A stretch of DNA of 64,000 nt from Pelagibius sp. Alg239-R121 (GTDB taxonomy: Bacteria; Pseudomonadota; Alphaproteobacteria; Kiloniellales; Kiloniellaceae), in contig NZ_CAMZOF010000005.1 of assembly GCF_947331435.1 (NCBI RefSeq), positions 512,657 through 576,656 of the forward strand, read 5' to 3'. The notes beneath the pieces were generated by a model. The model searched no databases and was not told the origin of the DNA. It saw only the letters and a program-made list of their open reading frames with translations. Of the stretch, positions 43,602 to 51,271 are shown in pieces. A program made the translations under genes and the position numbers. Position 1 is the first letter of the stretch. The number at the start of each line of letters is the position of its first letter.

Positions 43602-44519
43602 ATGTCGTCGGATCCCGGGTTGCTTGACACCATGAGGTCAGCCTATGCGGCCTACGATACCGGTGATGCCGGTCCTCTCCTTGCGCTGTTCTCTGAGGAA
43701 GGCGTCATCCGCTTTACGGCACCGGAGAGCTTTCTGCATTTTGCTGGCCCGAGCTACGGACCAGAGGGCGCGCGCAATGCTCTGATCGCGATCTCGGAAA
43801 TGTTCGAATGGAAGACTTATAACGTCTACGAATTGGTCGTCGACGGAAACTCGGTCTTTGCCATCACTGGCGGCTTGTTACGCCACAAGGAAAGCGATCA
43901 GGAGACCGAGGTCCAGCTGGGTGATCTGATCCGCTTCGAGGGTGGCAAAATTGTCGAATTCATCGAGTTCTTCGATTCGGCTGGCCTGCGGGCCTGGATG
44001 AACCGCGCAGGTACACCTTCCTGCGCGGAACTCAGGGTCGGGGAAGCAGCCTCCGCTGCCGGCATTTCCCCTCTCAATCAGACAGCTGCTGAAGCACTGG
44101 ATCAGCCGTCGACACGTGCCACAGAGAACAAGGCTTTGCTGTCGCGATGCTATGACGCCTACGCCCGCTGCGATCCTGCACCTCTGGCGAGTCTCTTCGA
44201 CGGTGATGCGAGCTACAATACTGTGGCCCGCTGCGAAGATTTCGCCTTCGCAGGTCCCTGTTATGGACGAGGTAACGTGCTCGACAACATTGCCCGCATC
44301 CACGCTGATTATGATTTGGAAAAGTACGAGATCAACCGCATGATTGCTCAAGACGACTTGGTTGCGGTTCACGCCGACGTTGGCTTTCGCTACAAATCCA
44401 CTGGTAACTTGGTCGCGGTGGACAAGGTCGATCTTTTCCGTATGCGCGACGGCAAGATCATCGAGTTCAATGAATTCTTCGATACTGCGTCGGCATATGA
44501 TACCCGAGAAGGGGCGTGA
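43602..44519 (+). CDS. Tandem SnoaL/NTF2-like (ketosteroid-isomerase fold) protein
   Basis: A 305-residue protein from ATG 43602 with a strong AAGGAGGGA site; the frame runs upstream to 43536. It contains two copies of an NTF2/SnoaL fold: residues about 1-130 (TMRSAYAAYDTGDAGPLLALF to LIRFEGGKIVEFIEFFDSA) and about 180-300 (LLSRCYDAYARCDPAPLASLF to DLFRMRDGKIIEFNEFFDTA), joined by a Ser/Ala-rich linker. The two halves are clearly homologous, so an internal duplication. SnoaL proteins act as cyclases, isomerases or hydrolases on small hydrophobic compounds, or simply bind; nothing here fixes the role. It is not in an operon with its neighbours. Confidence 0.75.
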   Translation: MSSDPGLLDTMRSAYAAYDTGDAGPLLALFSEEGVIRFTAPESFLHFAGPSYGPEGARNALIAISEMFEWKTYNVYELVVDGNSVFAITGGLLRHKESDQETEVQLGDLIRFEGGKIVEFIEFFDSAGLRAWMNRAGTPSCAELRVGEAASAAGISPLNQTAAEALDQPSTRATENKALLSRCYDAYARCDPAPLASLFDGDASYNTVARCEDFAFAGPCYGRGNVLDNIARIHADYDLEKYEINRMIAQDDLVAVHADVGFRYKSTGNLVAVDKVDLFRMRDGKIIEFNEFFDTASAYDTREGA

Positions 44520-44779
44520 CCGGTTCGAGCCTCAATCAATTTAAGGCGATGCTCACTTGTGCGAGGGCCTTGACGCGAATTTGATGGAGCAGTTCGCCCT
44601 CCCCGTATGCTTGTACGTCGTATGATTGTTGGGAATGCATTAGGAAAAGATAAACTAATTCCACCTAGCTTCACGGGTCTGAAATTTTCCGGATAGATAG
44701 TACGATTGCAATGTAACGCAACTAAAAAGAGCTCGACCGGTTTGCAGCCGTTAGACGCTCGAAGGGTCTCATCTCGGAT

Positions 44780-45304
44780 ATGGGAAGTGTAGTGAAGCCA
44801 AAAATCTCGAAGTTCAGCTTGTGCCTGTTGCTGTTTGGAGGCGGATGCGCCTGGGAACAGAAGGAGCCGCGAGAGCATGTTGTCTCGATCGTGTCGGATC
44901 TCAACAGTATGAGCATGTCCTTTGAGCCGCGTAGCCTGCATATCGAACCAGGGGATACGGTCACTTGGATAAATGCAGCGGATGTTACTCATAATATGAT
45001 CACTTATCCGGATGGATTTCCCAAAGGTGCTGATGGTTTCGAGAGCGATTATCTGTTAGTGGCAGGTGAACGCTGGTCCTATAGGTTTCAGGATGAAGGA
45101 ACTTATGAGTATCACTGCCTGCCTCATATCTTGATGAAGATGGAAGGCACCGTTGTCGTTGGAAAAGCGTCGGGCGAATCAGATTTTCATGATCCAAGCA
45201 ATGGTGAAATTGCCCGTTACCGCGAGCAGCTGGCCGAGTACTTCGACGAAGACGAAGGGGTTAGCTATCGCCCACGTCTTGAGCGTTTGACGCAGTCGGA
45301 ATAG
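44780..45304 (+). CDS. Blue-copper (cupredoxin) protein, possible lipoprotein
   Basis: A 174-residue exported protein. A hydrophobic N-terminus SLCLLLFGGGC could be a lipoprotein signal with Cys23, though glycine at -3 is not ideal for the lipobox. The cupredoxin domain runs from about 35 to 130: FEPRSLHIEPGDTVTWINAADVTHNM gives the first His ligand (His71), and YEYHCLPHILMKMEGTVVV supplies Cys113, His116 and a Met (119 or 121), the complete type-1 copper set of plastocyanin/pseudoazurin. A charged C-terminal tail of about 45 residues is extra. Likely periplasmic electron carrier; partner unknown. Confidence 0.85.
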   Translation: MGSVVKPKISKFSLCLLLFGGGCAWEQKEPREHVVSIVSDLNSMSMSFEPRSLHIEPGDTVTWINAADVTHNMITYPDGFPKGADGFESDYLLVAGERWSYRFQDEGTYEYHCLPHILMKMEGTVVVGKASGESDFHDPSNGEIARYREQLAEYFDEDEGVSYRPRLERLTQSE

Positions 45305-45317
45305 CTCTCGGGCCGGC

Positions 45318-45336
45318 CAGGACAAGCCCGGTCCTG
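45318..45336 (+). terminator. Hairpin after the cupredoxin gene
   Basis: CAGGAC (45318-45323) pairs with GTCCTG (45331-45336), starting 14 bases after the stop codon. A GC-rich stem with no T-run; plausible weak terminator. Confidence 0.4.
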
Positions 45337-45407
45337 CCGTAGCACAGAGATTGATGGCCTTTCTTTAAATCAGCGATAACTGTAAAGCATACTCGTAATC
45401 GTACGGT

Positions 45408-45456
45408 TAGAGTGCAATCGCTCTTGTTCTCGCATATCAAAAACGATCGCACTCTA
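45408..45456. repeat. Long inverted repeat between convergent genes
   Basis: TAGAGTGC-a-ATCG (45408-45420) pairs with CGAT-c-GCACTCTA (45444-45456), 12 of 13 positions, around a 23-base loop. It lies 40 bases downstream of the Cys-rich gene (minus strand) and 100 bases after the cupredoxin gene, where a bidirectional terminator is expected. On the minus strand it contains GCGATCGTTTTTGATATGCG, which shares GATCGTTTTT with the dispersed repeat. Confidence 0.5.
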
Positions 45457-45496
45457 TAGGCCCCTGCGGTGTCACAAACTTCGCAAGAGATGAGAA

Positions 45497-46228
45497 TCAG
45501 CAGTCGCAACTGACCCAGCCCTGGCAGAGTCTGGGGGCATTTGGTGCGCTTGAATCGCAGGTACAGGGTTTTCCTTTGCCTGAGCCCTTGCACACGCCTT
45601 CGCAGAGTGTAATCCGCTTGCGGAAGAAGCCCTTCCAGTACCAGTCGGAATTACAACTCGCCAATATAAAGCCCGTTGTGTTGGCGACAACATCTCCGGA
45701 AAAATCGTCATAAGCGGACTTGACGACCAGTGCCGCAGGAACGGCTTTTGACCAGCTCAAGGCCCCACCTTCTTGCATTGAGGCGCCCAGGCTAAGGGTG
45801 CCGGTCATGCGTCCAGCACCACCACAACCACATCCCAGGTGATTTGCCATTTCCGCGACCTCCGTAAAGGACTTCGTTGTCGAGGAGATGCGAAGAGCCG
45901 CCGCCGCCATTGGTCCATCGCCGAGTTGCGTCTGAAGATCGAATGCGGCTTTCGATACGGCATCTTCATCAACGACGGACGCCGATACACAGGCGGCTGG
46001 CGCCGGATGCTGACCGTCGATAACGATACGGCCAATCGGTGTAATGCCACCGGCATAGATGTCGTCGCAGCGAATGATTTGTGCCGGAAGCTCCATGGAA
46101 AAGAGAGTATCGGGGTTCTTGGGTGTGTCTTGCTTAAGAAACCGGAGCGGGGAGGCCGGGTAGGGGGAACCTGGGCGGCGTTCGACCAGCGTTCCTGCGA
46201 TTCCAATCGAATACTTTGAGGTCGCCAT
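45497..46228 (-). CDS. Cys-rich protein of unknown function
   Basis: A 243-residue protein from ATG 46228 with an AAGGAG site six to seven bases upstream. I do not recognise the family. It has no signal peptide or membrane segment. Twelve cysteines, strongly clustered: a GCGCGGAG turn near the middle and seven in the last 37 residues (CEGVCKGSGKGKPCTC, then LCQGWVSCDC). The N-terminal half is rich in Pro and small residues, followed by an Ala-rich helix (AAAALRISSTTKSF). The Cys pattern could bind zinc or an Fe-S cluster, or be disulfide-bonded if exported by an unusual route. Neighbours give no clue. Confidence 0.7.
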   Translation of the reverse strand: MATSKYSIGIAGTLVERRPGSPYPASPLRFLKQDTPKNPDTLFSMELPAQIIRCDDIYAGGITPIGRIVIDGQHPAPAACVSASVVDEDAVSKAAFDLQTQLGDGPMAAAALRISSTTKSFTEVAEMANHLGCGCGGAGRMTGTLSLGASMQEGGALSWSKAVPAALVVKSAYDDFSGDVVANTTGFILASCNSDWYWKGFFRKRITLCEGVCKGSGKGKPCTCDSSAPNAPRLCQGWVSCDC

Positions 46229-46834
46229 CACAATCTCCTTGATAAATATTCAATCCAATTTACCGCCGTGTTGCACATCGATTGGCGGCTGTAAAAAGAG
46301 ATACGGCTGACCAGATGTGATTAGATGCATACATATGAAAAAAGTTTCAAAAGACGTGTTTTTTTAAGGGCTGGAGTATTGTGGATTCGCTATCGGAGTA
46401 AAATAATTAAATAATATGTCCCTATAATTGATACATTGATTGCCGGTCGACTGATCATGCTGCTTCGATGTGAAATTCACGAAGGAAGAGGAGGGGGCAA
46501 ATTCGAGCTGCGCCTATCCGCGAAACAAACCAAGCCAGTTTTGCACTTGATTGCGCAGGTGAACGCATTGGGTATGCAGAAATGGCAAACCCAATGACGA
46601 CGCTTGTTGGTCGGTGAAGTATTGCGGGGTTGAAATGTTTTACCGCTGAGCGGAGCAAATTCCCTTAAGGCGCGCCTTGCACGACGTAGGATAAAGTGTC
46701 GGCGGAAATTGCTATGAGCCGAGAGTCTCTTTATCGGTCAGTTGCGGCACTTGGTTTGTTGAGGCCTGACCGTTTTTCGCTGGATTGGAAAAGCGGTCAG
46801 GCTTTAGCCCGCCAAATCAGCGATGTGTCGCGTT
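46229..46834. other. AT-rich intergenic region
   Basis: About 600 bases. The part from 46310 to 46440 is very AT-rich (TAAAATAATTAAATAATATG) and probably contains the promoter of the Cys-rich gene. Open frames here lack ribosome-binding sites and look like chance. The palindrome at 46764-46802 is listed separately. Confidence 0.4.
46764..46802. terminator. Strong palindrome, divergent member of the dispersed repeat
   Basis: GCCTGACCG (46764-46772) pairs perfectly with CGGTCAGGC (46794-46802), and the inner TTTT/AAAA blocks extend the stem. The left arm CTGACCGTTTTTCGCTG resembles copy C of the dispersed repeat (CTGATCGTTTTTCACTG). It lies 32 bases downstream of the XRE regulator gene on the minus strand and can act as its terminator. 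Confidence 0.6.
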
Positions 46835-47218
46835 CTATTCGTTTTCGACCTTCTCCAGCGAGCGGATGAGGCCGAGGACGCTGCGTTTGATATTGCCGGA
46901 AGGAATGGCATTGAACTGCCTGACAAGCCGCATCGATTCAGCGGCATCGATTTGACCTTCCTGACTCTGCCCCTGCTTGGTTGCGCCGGTTTCATAATCG
47001 GCAAAGAAGTAAGCGATGTTTGTATCGAGCACTTCGGCTAACTGATACAAACGGCCTGCGGTGATGCGATTGGTGCCGTGCTCGTATTTCTGAAGTTGCT
47101 GGAAGGAAATTCCTAGCAGACCAGCGACCTGTTGCTGCGTCTTGCCGCATTCCATGCGCCGCGACCGGATCCTGCTCGCCACATGGGCTGTGATCGTTTC
47201 TTCATTATTCGATGTCAT
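46835..47218 (-). CDS. XRE-family transcriptional regulator
   Basis: A 127-residue regulator from ATG 47218 (GGGAAG upstream; a GTG at 47224 also fits). The Cro/C1-type helix-turn-helix spans about residues 14-68: RIRSRRMECGKTQQQVAGLLGISFQQLQKYEHGTNRITAGRLYQLAEVL. This is the alphaproteobacterial subgroup with QLQKYEHGTNRI in the recognition helix. The C-terminal tail (SMRLVRQFNAIPS, SVLGLIRSLEKV) is a short dimerisation or interaction segment. It lies behind a second XRE gene on the same strand, 48 bases away. Confidence 0.88.
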   Translation of the reverse strand: MTSNNEETITAHVASRIRSRRMECGKTQQQVAGLLGISFQQLQKYEHGTNRITAGRLYQLAEVLDTNIAYFFADYETGATKQGQSQEGQIDAAESMRLVRQFNAIPSGNIKRSVLGLIRSLEKVENE

Positions 47219-47266
47219 TTGCACTTCCCTGTTCCCTGATTTTATTGCCCCGGCGCCCTTAGATGT

Positions 47267-47566
47267 TTATCCGGCGGCTGCGTGATTTGGTTCGTTGGTC
47301 TGGTTGAGATCTACGCGGGTGTGCTGCTGGAATTCATTGTAACCCTCGAAGAAAGATCTTAAGGACACGCCGAAGACCTGACAGGCTTCGAAGAGCTGCA
47401 GAGCCTCCAATCGCACCAGACCTGCCTCTGCCCGCTCGATTACGTCGACGGTCAAGCGAAGGTGACGCGCCAGATTTTCGCGGGTCACATCCGTGCGCTC
47501 GCGGTGTTGCCTGAGTCGCTGAGCGACGAAGTTGTTGAGTACCTGGTTGTTAAATTCGTTCTTCAT
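47267..47566 (-). CDS. XRE-like helix-turn-helix regulator
   Basis: A 99-residue protein from ATG 47566 with GGAGAG upstream. The helix-turn-helix region is VAQRLRQHRERTDVTRENLARHLRLTVDVIERAEAGLVRLEALQLFEACQVFGV, a divergent Cro/C1-type domain with ...AEAG in place of the usual YE.G. The tail FEGYNEFQQHTRVDLNQ is probably flexible. It precedes the second XRE gene and may be cotranscribed. Target unknown. The 360 bases upstream, to the dehalogenase start, contain one 19-codon hydrophobic frame on the minus strand (listed among rejected items) and no other gene. Confidence 0.78.
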   Translation of the reverse strand: MKNEFNNQVLNNFVAQRLRQHRERTDVTRENLARHLRLTVDVIERAEAGLVRLEALQLFEACQVFGVSLRSFFEGYNEFQQHTRVDLNQTNEPNHAAAG

Positions 47567-47926
47567 GACCGTCACTCTCCTGCCGAGAGCTCCCTCAATC
47601 TGATTGTCACGCCTAACCGCCGAGTTTCGCGAGGTTCACTGCGGCCGAGACCGCCATCATGACAAGAGTCATCGCAAACTCGCGCGCCAAATACAATTCG
47701 GGGAAACTACTTATGAGCGTGGTGCTTTCGGTCGGTTGGGGGTGAGATTGCAGCGATTCGGGCGTTATGAGAGACAAAGACGCGGGGCAGGGTGCGTGAG
47801 AGCGTGCCAAGGTTGCTCTCTGCTGAGTTGAGTGCAAGGCGTGCGTGACAGGGAACGATGCGCCGGCGTCGCGTCATTTGTTCCTTGCGCAATGGACTTG
47901 CCCGCATTCATCGCTATCCTGCGGGC

Positions 47927-48826
47927 ATGATAGATCTCGCTCGTAAAAAGCCTAATCCGATCCCAGCGATTCATCCTTTGCCGGAATATCTGGCGCGAGG
48001 GCCACGCAAGGCCGTTTATGAAGATACCAAAGCCGTGCTGCAGGTGCCCTGGATGGGCGTTGTGACTATGGCTTTTTCCCATTATCCCACGTTTTATGAT
48101 TGCCTCTGGTCGGGCGTGCGCCCGCTTTGCCAGAACCGCGCGTTTTTAGAGGCCTGCAAGGGGTTGCGCACCTTTACCGAACAACAGGTCGCGAATTTCG
48201 ATCTTAACGGCCTGAGAGGCGCGTTAGGTACGCGAGGCTTTGCAGAGCAGGAATGCGCAGATATTGGGGACGTGATCGAGGTTTTTGCGGTCGGCAATTT
48301 CCCCTATCTACTGATCGCGACCATCGCGCGTCTTCTGCTGCAGGATGGGACGCTGTCCGGGGTACCAACAGTCGTTGCGGCCAATATTGAAGAAAGAGGC
48401 GGAGCGGCCGTGCAGCGTCTGGTTTTAATGGAGCGGCACCACGCGGATGCACAGACCATCGAGGTCTACGACGATATCCAAACAACCTTGGGGCTGCCCT
48501 TCGTTAACACCGACTATCGTGCTCTGGCTCGCTGGCCAAGTTATTTCGCGCTAGCCTGGGCGGACCTGAAAAGCGTGATTGTTACGCCGGACTACGAGCC
48601 GCGTGTTGAATCAGTTCACCAGGAAGCCGTCAAGCTGGTGCATTCCTTACCTAACCTCGGAGGGCTCGACACCGCAAAGCTTAAAGCCGCGGCGTTGAAC
48701 GATGCGCCTGATGGCGAAGTCGAAGCCGTAGTCCAGCTATTTCAGTGGCTGTTGCCCGGATTGGTGACCAATGTCGCCTGCTTCCAACAGCAGTTGGATG
48801 GTTCCACGTCGCAATCTCGAGTCTGA
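47927..48826 (+). CDS. DehI-family 2-haloacid dehalogenase-like protein
   Basis: A 299-residue protein from ATG 47927; ATG 47858 is an upstream alternative with AGGGAA. It shows the group I haloacid dehalogenase pattern: AVYEDTKAVLQVPWMGVVTMAFSHYPTF at the start, FAVGNFPYLLIATIARLLL in the first half, and NTDYRALARWPSYFALAWADLK in the second half, where the Asp of (S/T)D(F/Y)(Q/R)ALA.WP corresponds to the proposed nucleophile-activating Asp of DehI. DehI removes halide from both D- and L-2-haloacids by direct hydrolysis. The fold is unrelated to HAD dehalogenases, one of which is encoded convergently next door. Confidence 0.7.
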   Translation: MIDLARKKPNPIPAIHPLPEYLARGPRKAVYEDTKAVLQVPWMGVVTMAFSHYPTFYDCLWSGVRPLCQNRAFLEACKGLRTFTEQQVANFDLNGLRGALGTRGFAEQECADIGDVIEVFAVGNFPYLLIATIARLLLQDGTLSGVPTVVAANIEERGGAAVQRLVLMERHHADAQTIEVYDDIQTTLGLPFVNTDYRALARWPSYFALAWADLKSVIVTPDYEPRVESVHQEAVKLVHSLPNLGGLDTAKLKAAALNDAPDGEVEAVVQLFQWLLPGLVTNVACFQQQLDGSTSQSRV

Positions 48827-48864
48827 TCGTTTTTCACTGTATTAAAGAAAATCGTGAATCAGCC
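48821..48864 (+). repeat. Dispersed palindromic repeat, copy C (between convergent genes)
   Basis: A 44-base element starting in the last sense codon of the DehI-like gene: GTCTGATCGTTTTTCACTG at one end, GAAAATCGTGAATCAGCC at the other. CTGAT and ATCAG are complementary ends. It aligns gap-free to copies A and B and ends 14 bases before the stop of the convergent HAD gene, so it may serve as a two-way terminator. Confidence 0.75.
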
Positions 48865-48878
48865 TCTGCCTCAATTGG

Positions 48879-49595
48879 TTAGAGCTCGGCAGCCAGTGCC
48901 GGGAAATCATTGACCACCAGATCGTAATCGGCGGGATTGTATGGGTGGAGCTCGCGTGGATCTTCCGGGCCCCATTCCTTTGGACGCTGGACCAGCGCGG
49001 TTCTGAAGCCGACTTGGCGTGCGGCATCCAGGTCGAAGGGATGGCAGGCAACCATGCAGCAATCCTGCGGATCGAGTTGAAGGAATGCGGCCGCTTTGCG
49101 GTAGGCCTCAGGCAGTAACTTGTATACACCGAAACCTTCGCAGGACAGCACGGCATCCCAGCTCAAGCCATTACGTTTGGCGGTGTCGATCACCAGACGG
49201 TAGCTTAGGATTGTGAAGGAGACCGTGATGTAGTTTGTCCGCAGTTTTGGCAGGACTTCTGGGAAATCAGGCCAGCATTGGAAACTGTGCGGTGCCTCCC
49301 AGGCTATGGCGTGCCGGTCGTTTTCGTCAAAAACGTCGAGCCCCTCATCTGCCAGGACGGCATCGAGTGAGAAACGATGTGCCTGATCGAAATTGTAAGC
49401 GGGTGGCTCATGGTCACCCAGATTCAGCATGGCACCGAGAGACCGGCGCCGCAGGTCATTGGCCAGTGCCGGCCAGTCGCGTTTAATGCCATGCCGCGCG
49501 CCTGCTGCGGCGAGGGCATCGCGAAAGCCGGAATGCCAGTCGAGAACCGTTCCGCCGGTATCGAAGGTGAGGGCTTTGACGTTTTTCAGGCTCAT
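48879..49595 (-). CDS. HAD-superfamily hydrolase, haloacid dehalogenase type II-like
   Basis: A 238-residue protein. The nucleophile motif is LTFDTGGTVLDWHSGF; motif III lysine occurs in GFGVYKLLPEAYRKA; motif IV region is VACHPFDLDAARQVGF. Overall layout is that of L-2-haloacid dehalogenases (type II). Several dehalogenase-specific residues differ: the usual LSNG is replaced by VSFTILS, and SSNAWD by ACHPFD, so halide removal is not assured and phosphatase or other hydrolase activity is possible. It follows a FrnE-type oxidoreductase gene by 33 bases on the same strand, probably as an operon, and converges with the DehI-like gene. Confidence 0.75.
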   Translation of the reverse strand: MSLKNVKALTFDTGGTVLDWHSGFRDALAAAGARHGIKRDWPALANDLRRRSLGAMLNLGDHEPPAYNFDQAHRFSLDAVLADEGLDVFDENDRHAIAWEAPHSFQCWPDFPEVLPKLRTNYITVSFTILSYRLVIDTAKRNGLSWDAVLSCEGFGVYKLLPEAYRKAAAFLQLDPQDCCMVACHPFDLDAARQVGFRTALVQRPKEWGPEDPRELHPYNPADYDLVVNDFPALAAEL

Positions 49596-49628
49596 ATGAC
49601 TGGCACCGGGAAATTCATTGGGTAAACC

Positions 49629-50321
49629 TTACGCAGCCTGACCTTCGGTGAGCTGCCGGAGGATTGTGACGTAGTTATCTGTACCCTGCGCTCCGACTAC
49701 CAGATGACGCTCGTTGAAGACCATGGCCGGGACACCCTGGATGCCGCGCGATGTCCAGAAAACTTCCTCATTGCGGACTTTCTCCGCATAGCGGCCTTCG
49801 GTTAGGGCGTTAAGAGCTTCATTCCTGTCGAGCCCGATCTCCGCCGCGGCATCAGCCAGGATCTCCGGATCGCTGACATTCCGGCGATGAGTGAAAAAGG
49901 TGCTGAAGAGCTCCATCTTGAGATCGTGCTGGCGCCCCTGTGTGCCGGCCCAATAGAGTATCTGGTGCGCGCGGAAGGTATTATACATCCGCATGTCGTC
50001 GGCATAGTTAAAGCTGAAACCGAGATCGGCCCCCAGGGCCGTCAGGCGCGCCCGTGCCTTGACGCTGTCTTCGGGCGAAGTGCCGTACTTGCTGGCGATA
50101 TGATCGCGGAGATTTTCACCTTCTTCAGCCATATCCGGATTTAACTCGAATGGATGCCAGAAGATCTGGATAGAGACGCCGGTTACACCCATGGCCTGTT
50201 CGAACTGCTTGAACCCAATCAGGCACCATGGGCAGACCACGTCGGAGACAATGCCGAGGCGCAGGCCAATGGCTTCGTCTTGATTTACGGGGTGCGGCGA
50301 GTTTGTTTGATGATTGGGCAT
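49629..50321 (-). CDS. DsbA-family oxidoreductase, FrnE-type
   Basis: A 230-residue protein from ATG 50321 with GGAAG upstream; the frame continues upstream to 50408 without support. The thioredoxin-fold active site is SDVVCPWCLIGFKQFEQA (Cys30, Cys33). The helical insert and C-terminal VFWTSRGIQGVPAMVFNERHLVVGAQ (cis-Pro in GVPAMVF) fit the FrnE / 2-hydroxychromene-2-carboxylate-isomerase-like group. No signal peptide, so cytosolic, as for FrnE. It acts as a disulfide oxidoreductase or isomerase; FrnE in Deinococcus is linked to oxidative stress. Likely cotranscribed with the HAD gene. Confidence 0.87.
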   Translation of the reverse strand: MPNHQTNSPHPVNQDEAIGLRLGIVSDVVCPWCLIGFKQFEQAMGVTGVSIQIFWHPFELNPDMAEEGENLRDHIASKYGTSPEDSVKARARLTALGADLGFSFNYADDMRMYNTFRAHQILYWAGTQGRQHDLKMELFSTFFTHRRNVSDPEILADAAAEIGLDRNEALNALTEGRYAEKVRNEEVFWTSRGIQGVPAMVFNERHLVVGAQGTDNYVTILRQLTEGQAA

Positions 50322-50490
50322 CGGACTTCCTTTGCGAGGTATTTGCTCACTTAGGCGAAACGGTAACCCAGAAAAGGGGTTGCGCCCAGGGTTGCTGTCA
50401 GCGTTCACCGTTTTCTGATATTCTGAGGTTGGTTCGAAGCGTTGCGGAATTTTACGTTAAGTCTGCACGCGGAAGATGGAGGATGGGGGC

Positions 50491-51060
50491 GTGAAGAAAG
50501 CGGGTGGCAAGGCGAAGCAGGTGCTGCTGGTTGTCATTCCTTCACTGATTGCTTTTTTTCTGCCAGGGCTCTCGGCACAGGCCTGTGGTCCGGCCGTGGT
50601 CATCGAATTCCTTGAAGGGGCGCCCGAGGACAGCTTCGAGATCCGCAACGTCAGTGCCGGAAGTTGGAGCTTGACGTCATTGAAGATCCAACTTGCCGGA
50701 TCGAAAGGAGACTTGGTCTTCGATACTGCGCCCGGCGGTGAGGGCGTTTCGGTTTTTCAGCCTTTCCAGGCGCGCGCGTCCGATGTGCGCTTGATCGAGG
50801 CGCCGGTCGTGCATGACGGCGCACGGGTTCTTGATCTGGAATTTGCAGCCTTTTGGTCCGGCAAGAACTTTGACTTTACCATTGACCTGGACGACCGGCT
50901 GCCGGTTTCCGAATACGGTCAAACCCAGGTCAGTGGTGCGGAAATCGAAGGGGCGATAGTCATTGCCGCCTTTGTTGATAAGGACGGCGTGCACTCGGTG
51001 CAGAAGGGCGCATTTGGATCGGACGCCCGTGCCGTGCTCAATGGCGGGACCTGTGCCTGA
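50491..51060 (+). CDS. Secreted protein resembling aggregation-factor-core proteins
   Basis: A 189-residue protein, probably starting at GTG 50491 (GGAGG eight bases upstream); ATG 50476 is in frame but its purines abut the codon. Signal peptide KQVLLVVIPSLIAFFLPGLSAQA. The mature part is beta-rich: VVIEFLEGAPEDSFEIRNVSAGSWSLTSLKIQLAGSKGDLVFDTAPGGEGVSVFQPF, then LDLEFAAFWSGKNFDFTIDLDDRL. This resembles bacterial proteins annotated as aggregation factor core (MAFp3-like), whose role is unknown. I base this on recalled family appearance, without a search. Divergent from the FrnE/HAD pair. Confidence 0.6.
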   Translation: MKKAGGKAKQVLLVVIPSLIAFFLPGLSAQACGPAVVIEFLEGAPEDSFEIRNVSAGSWSLTSLKIQLAGSKGDLVFDTAPGGEGVSVFQPFQARASDVRLIEAPVVHDGARVLDLEFAAFWSGKNFDFTIDLDDRLPVSEYGQTQVSGAEIEGAIVIAAFVDKDGVHSVQKGAFGSDARAVLNGGTCA

Positions 51061-51271
51061 AGGACAGATTCTCCCAATAGATCGCATGGGTCAAAATCCT
51101 TAGAAACCTATTTATCTGTTTGGTTGGGTTCTCTTGTGAGGTTGGACCCTTCGATGCCGTTCTCAAAAGGTCGTTACAAATACCCACCAGGCGAGACGCT
51201 GGTATAGGTCGAAGATTGTTGTGACGAGAAAATACATCTTCCGGCTATTTTTCCATGAGCGCGATCGGACT

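Noticed and set aside
46455..46658. 67-codon open frame in the intergenic region
   Set aside because: No ribosome-binding site, no hydrophobic or domain pattern; consistent with chance.
47613..47669. 19-codon hydrophobic frame (MTLVMMAVSAAVNLAKLGG) upstream of the XRE pair
   Set aside because: Attractive as a small membrane peptide, but the ribosome-binding site is only GAG and nothing else supports translation. Ribosome profiling would settle it.
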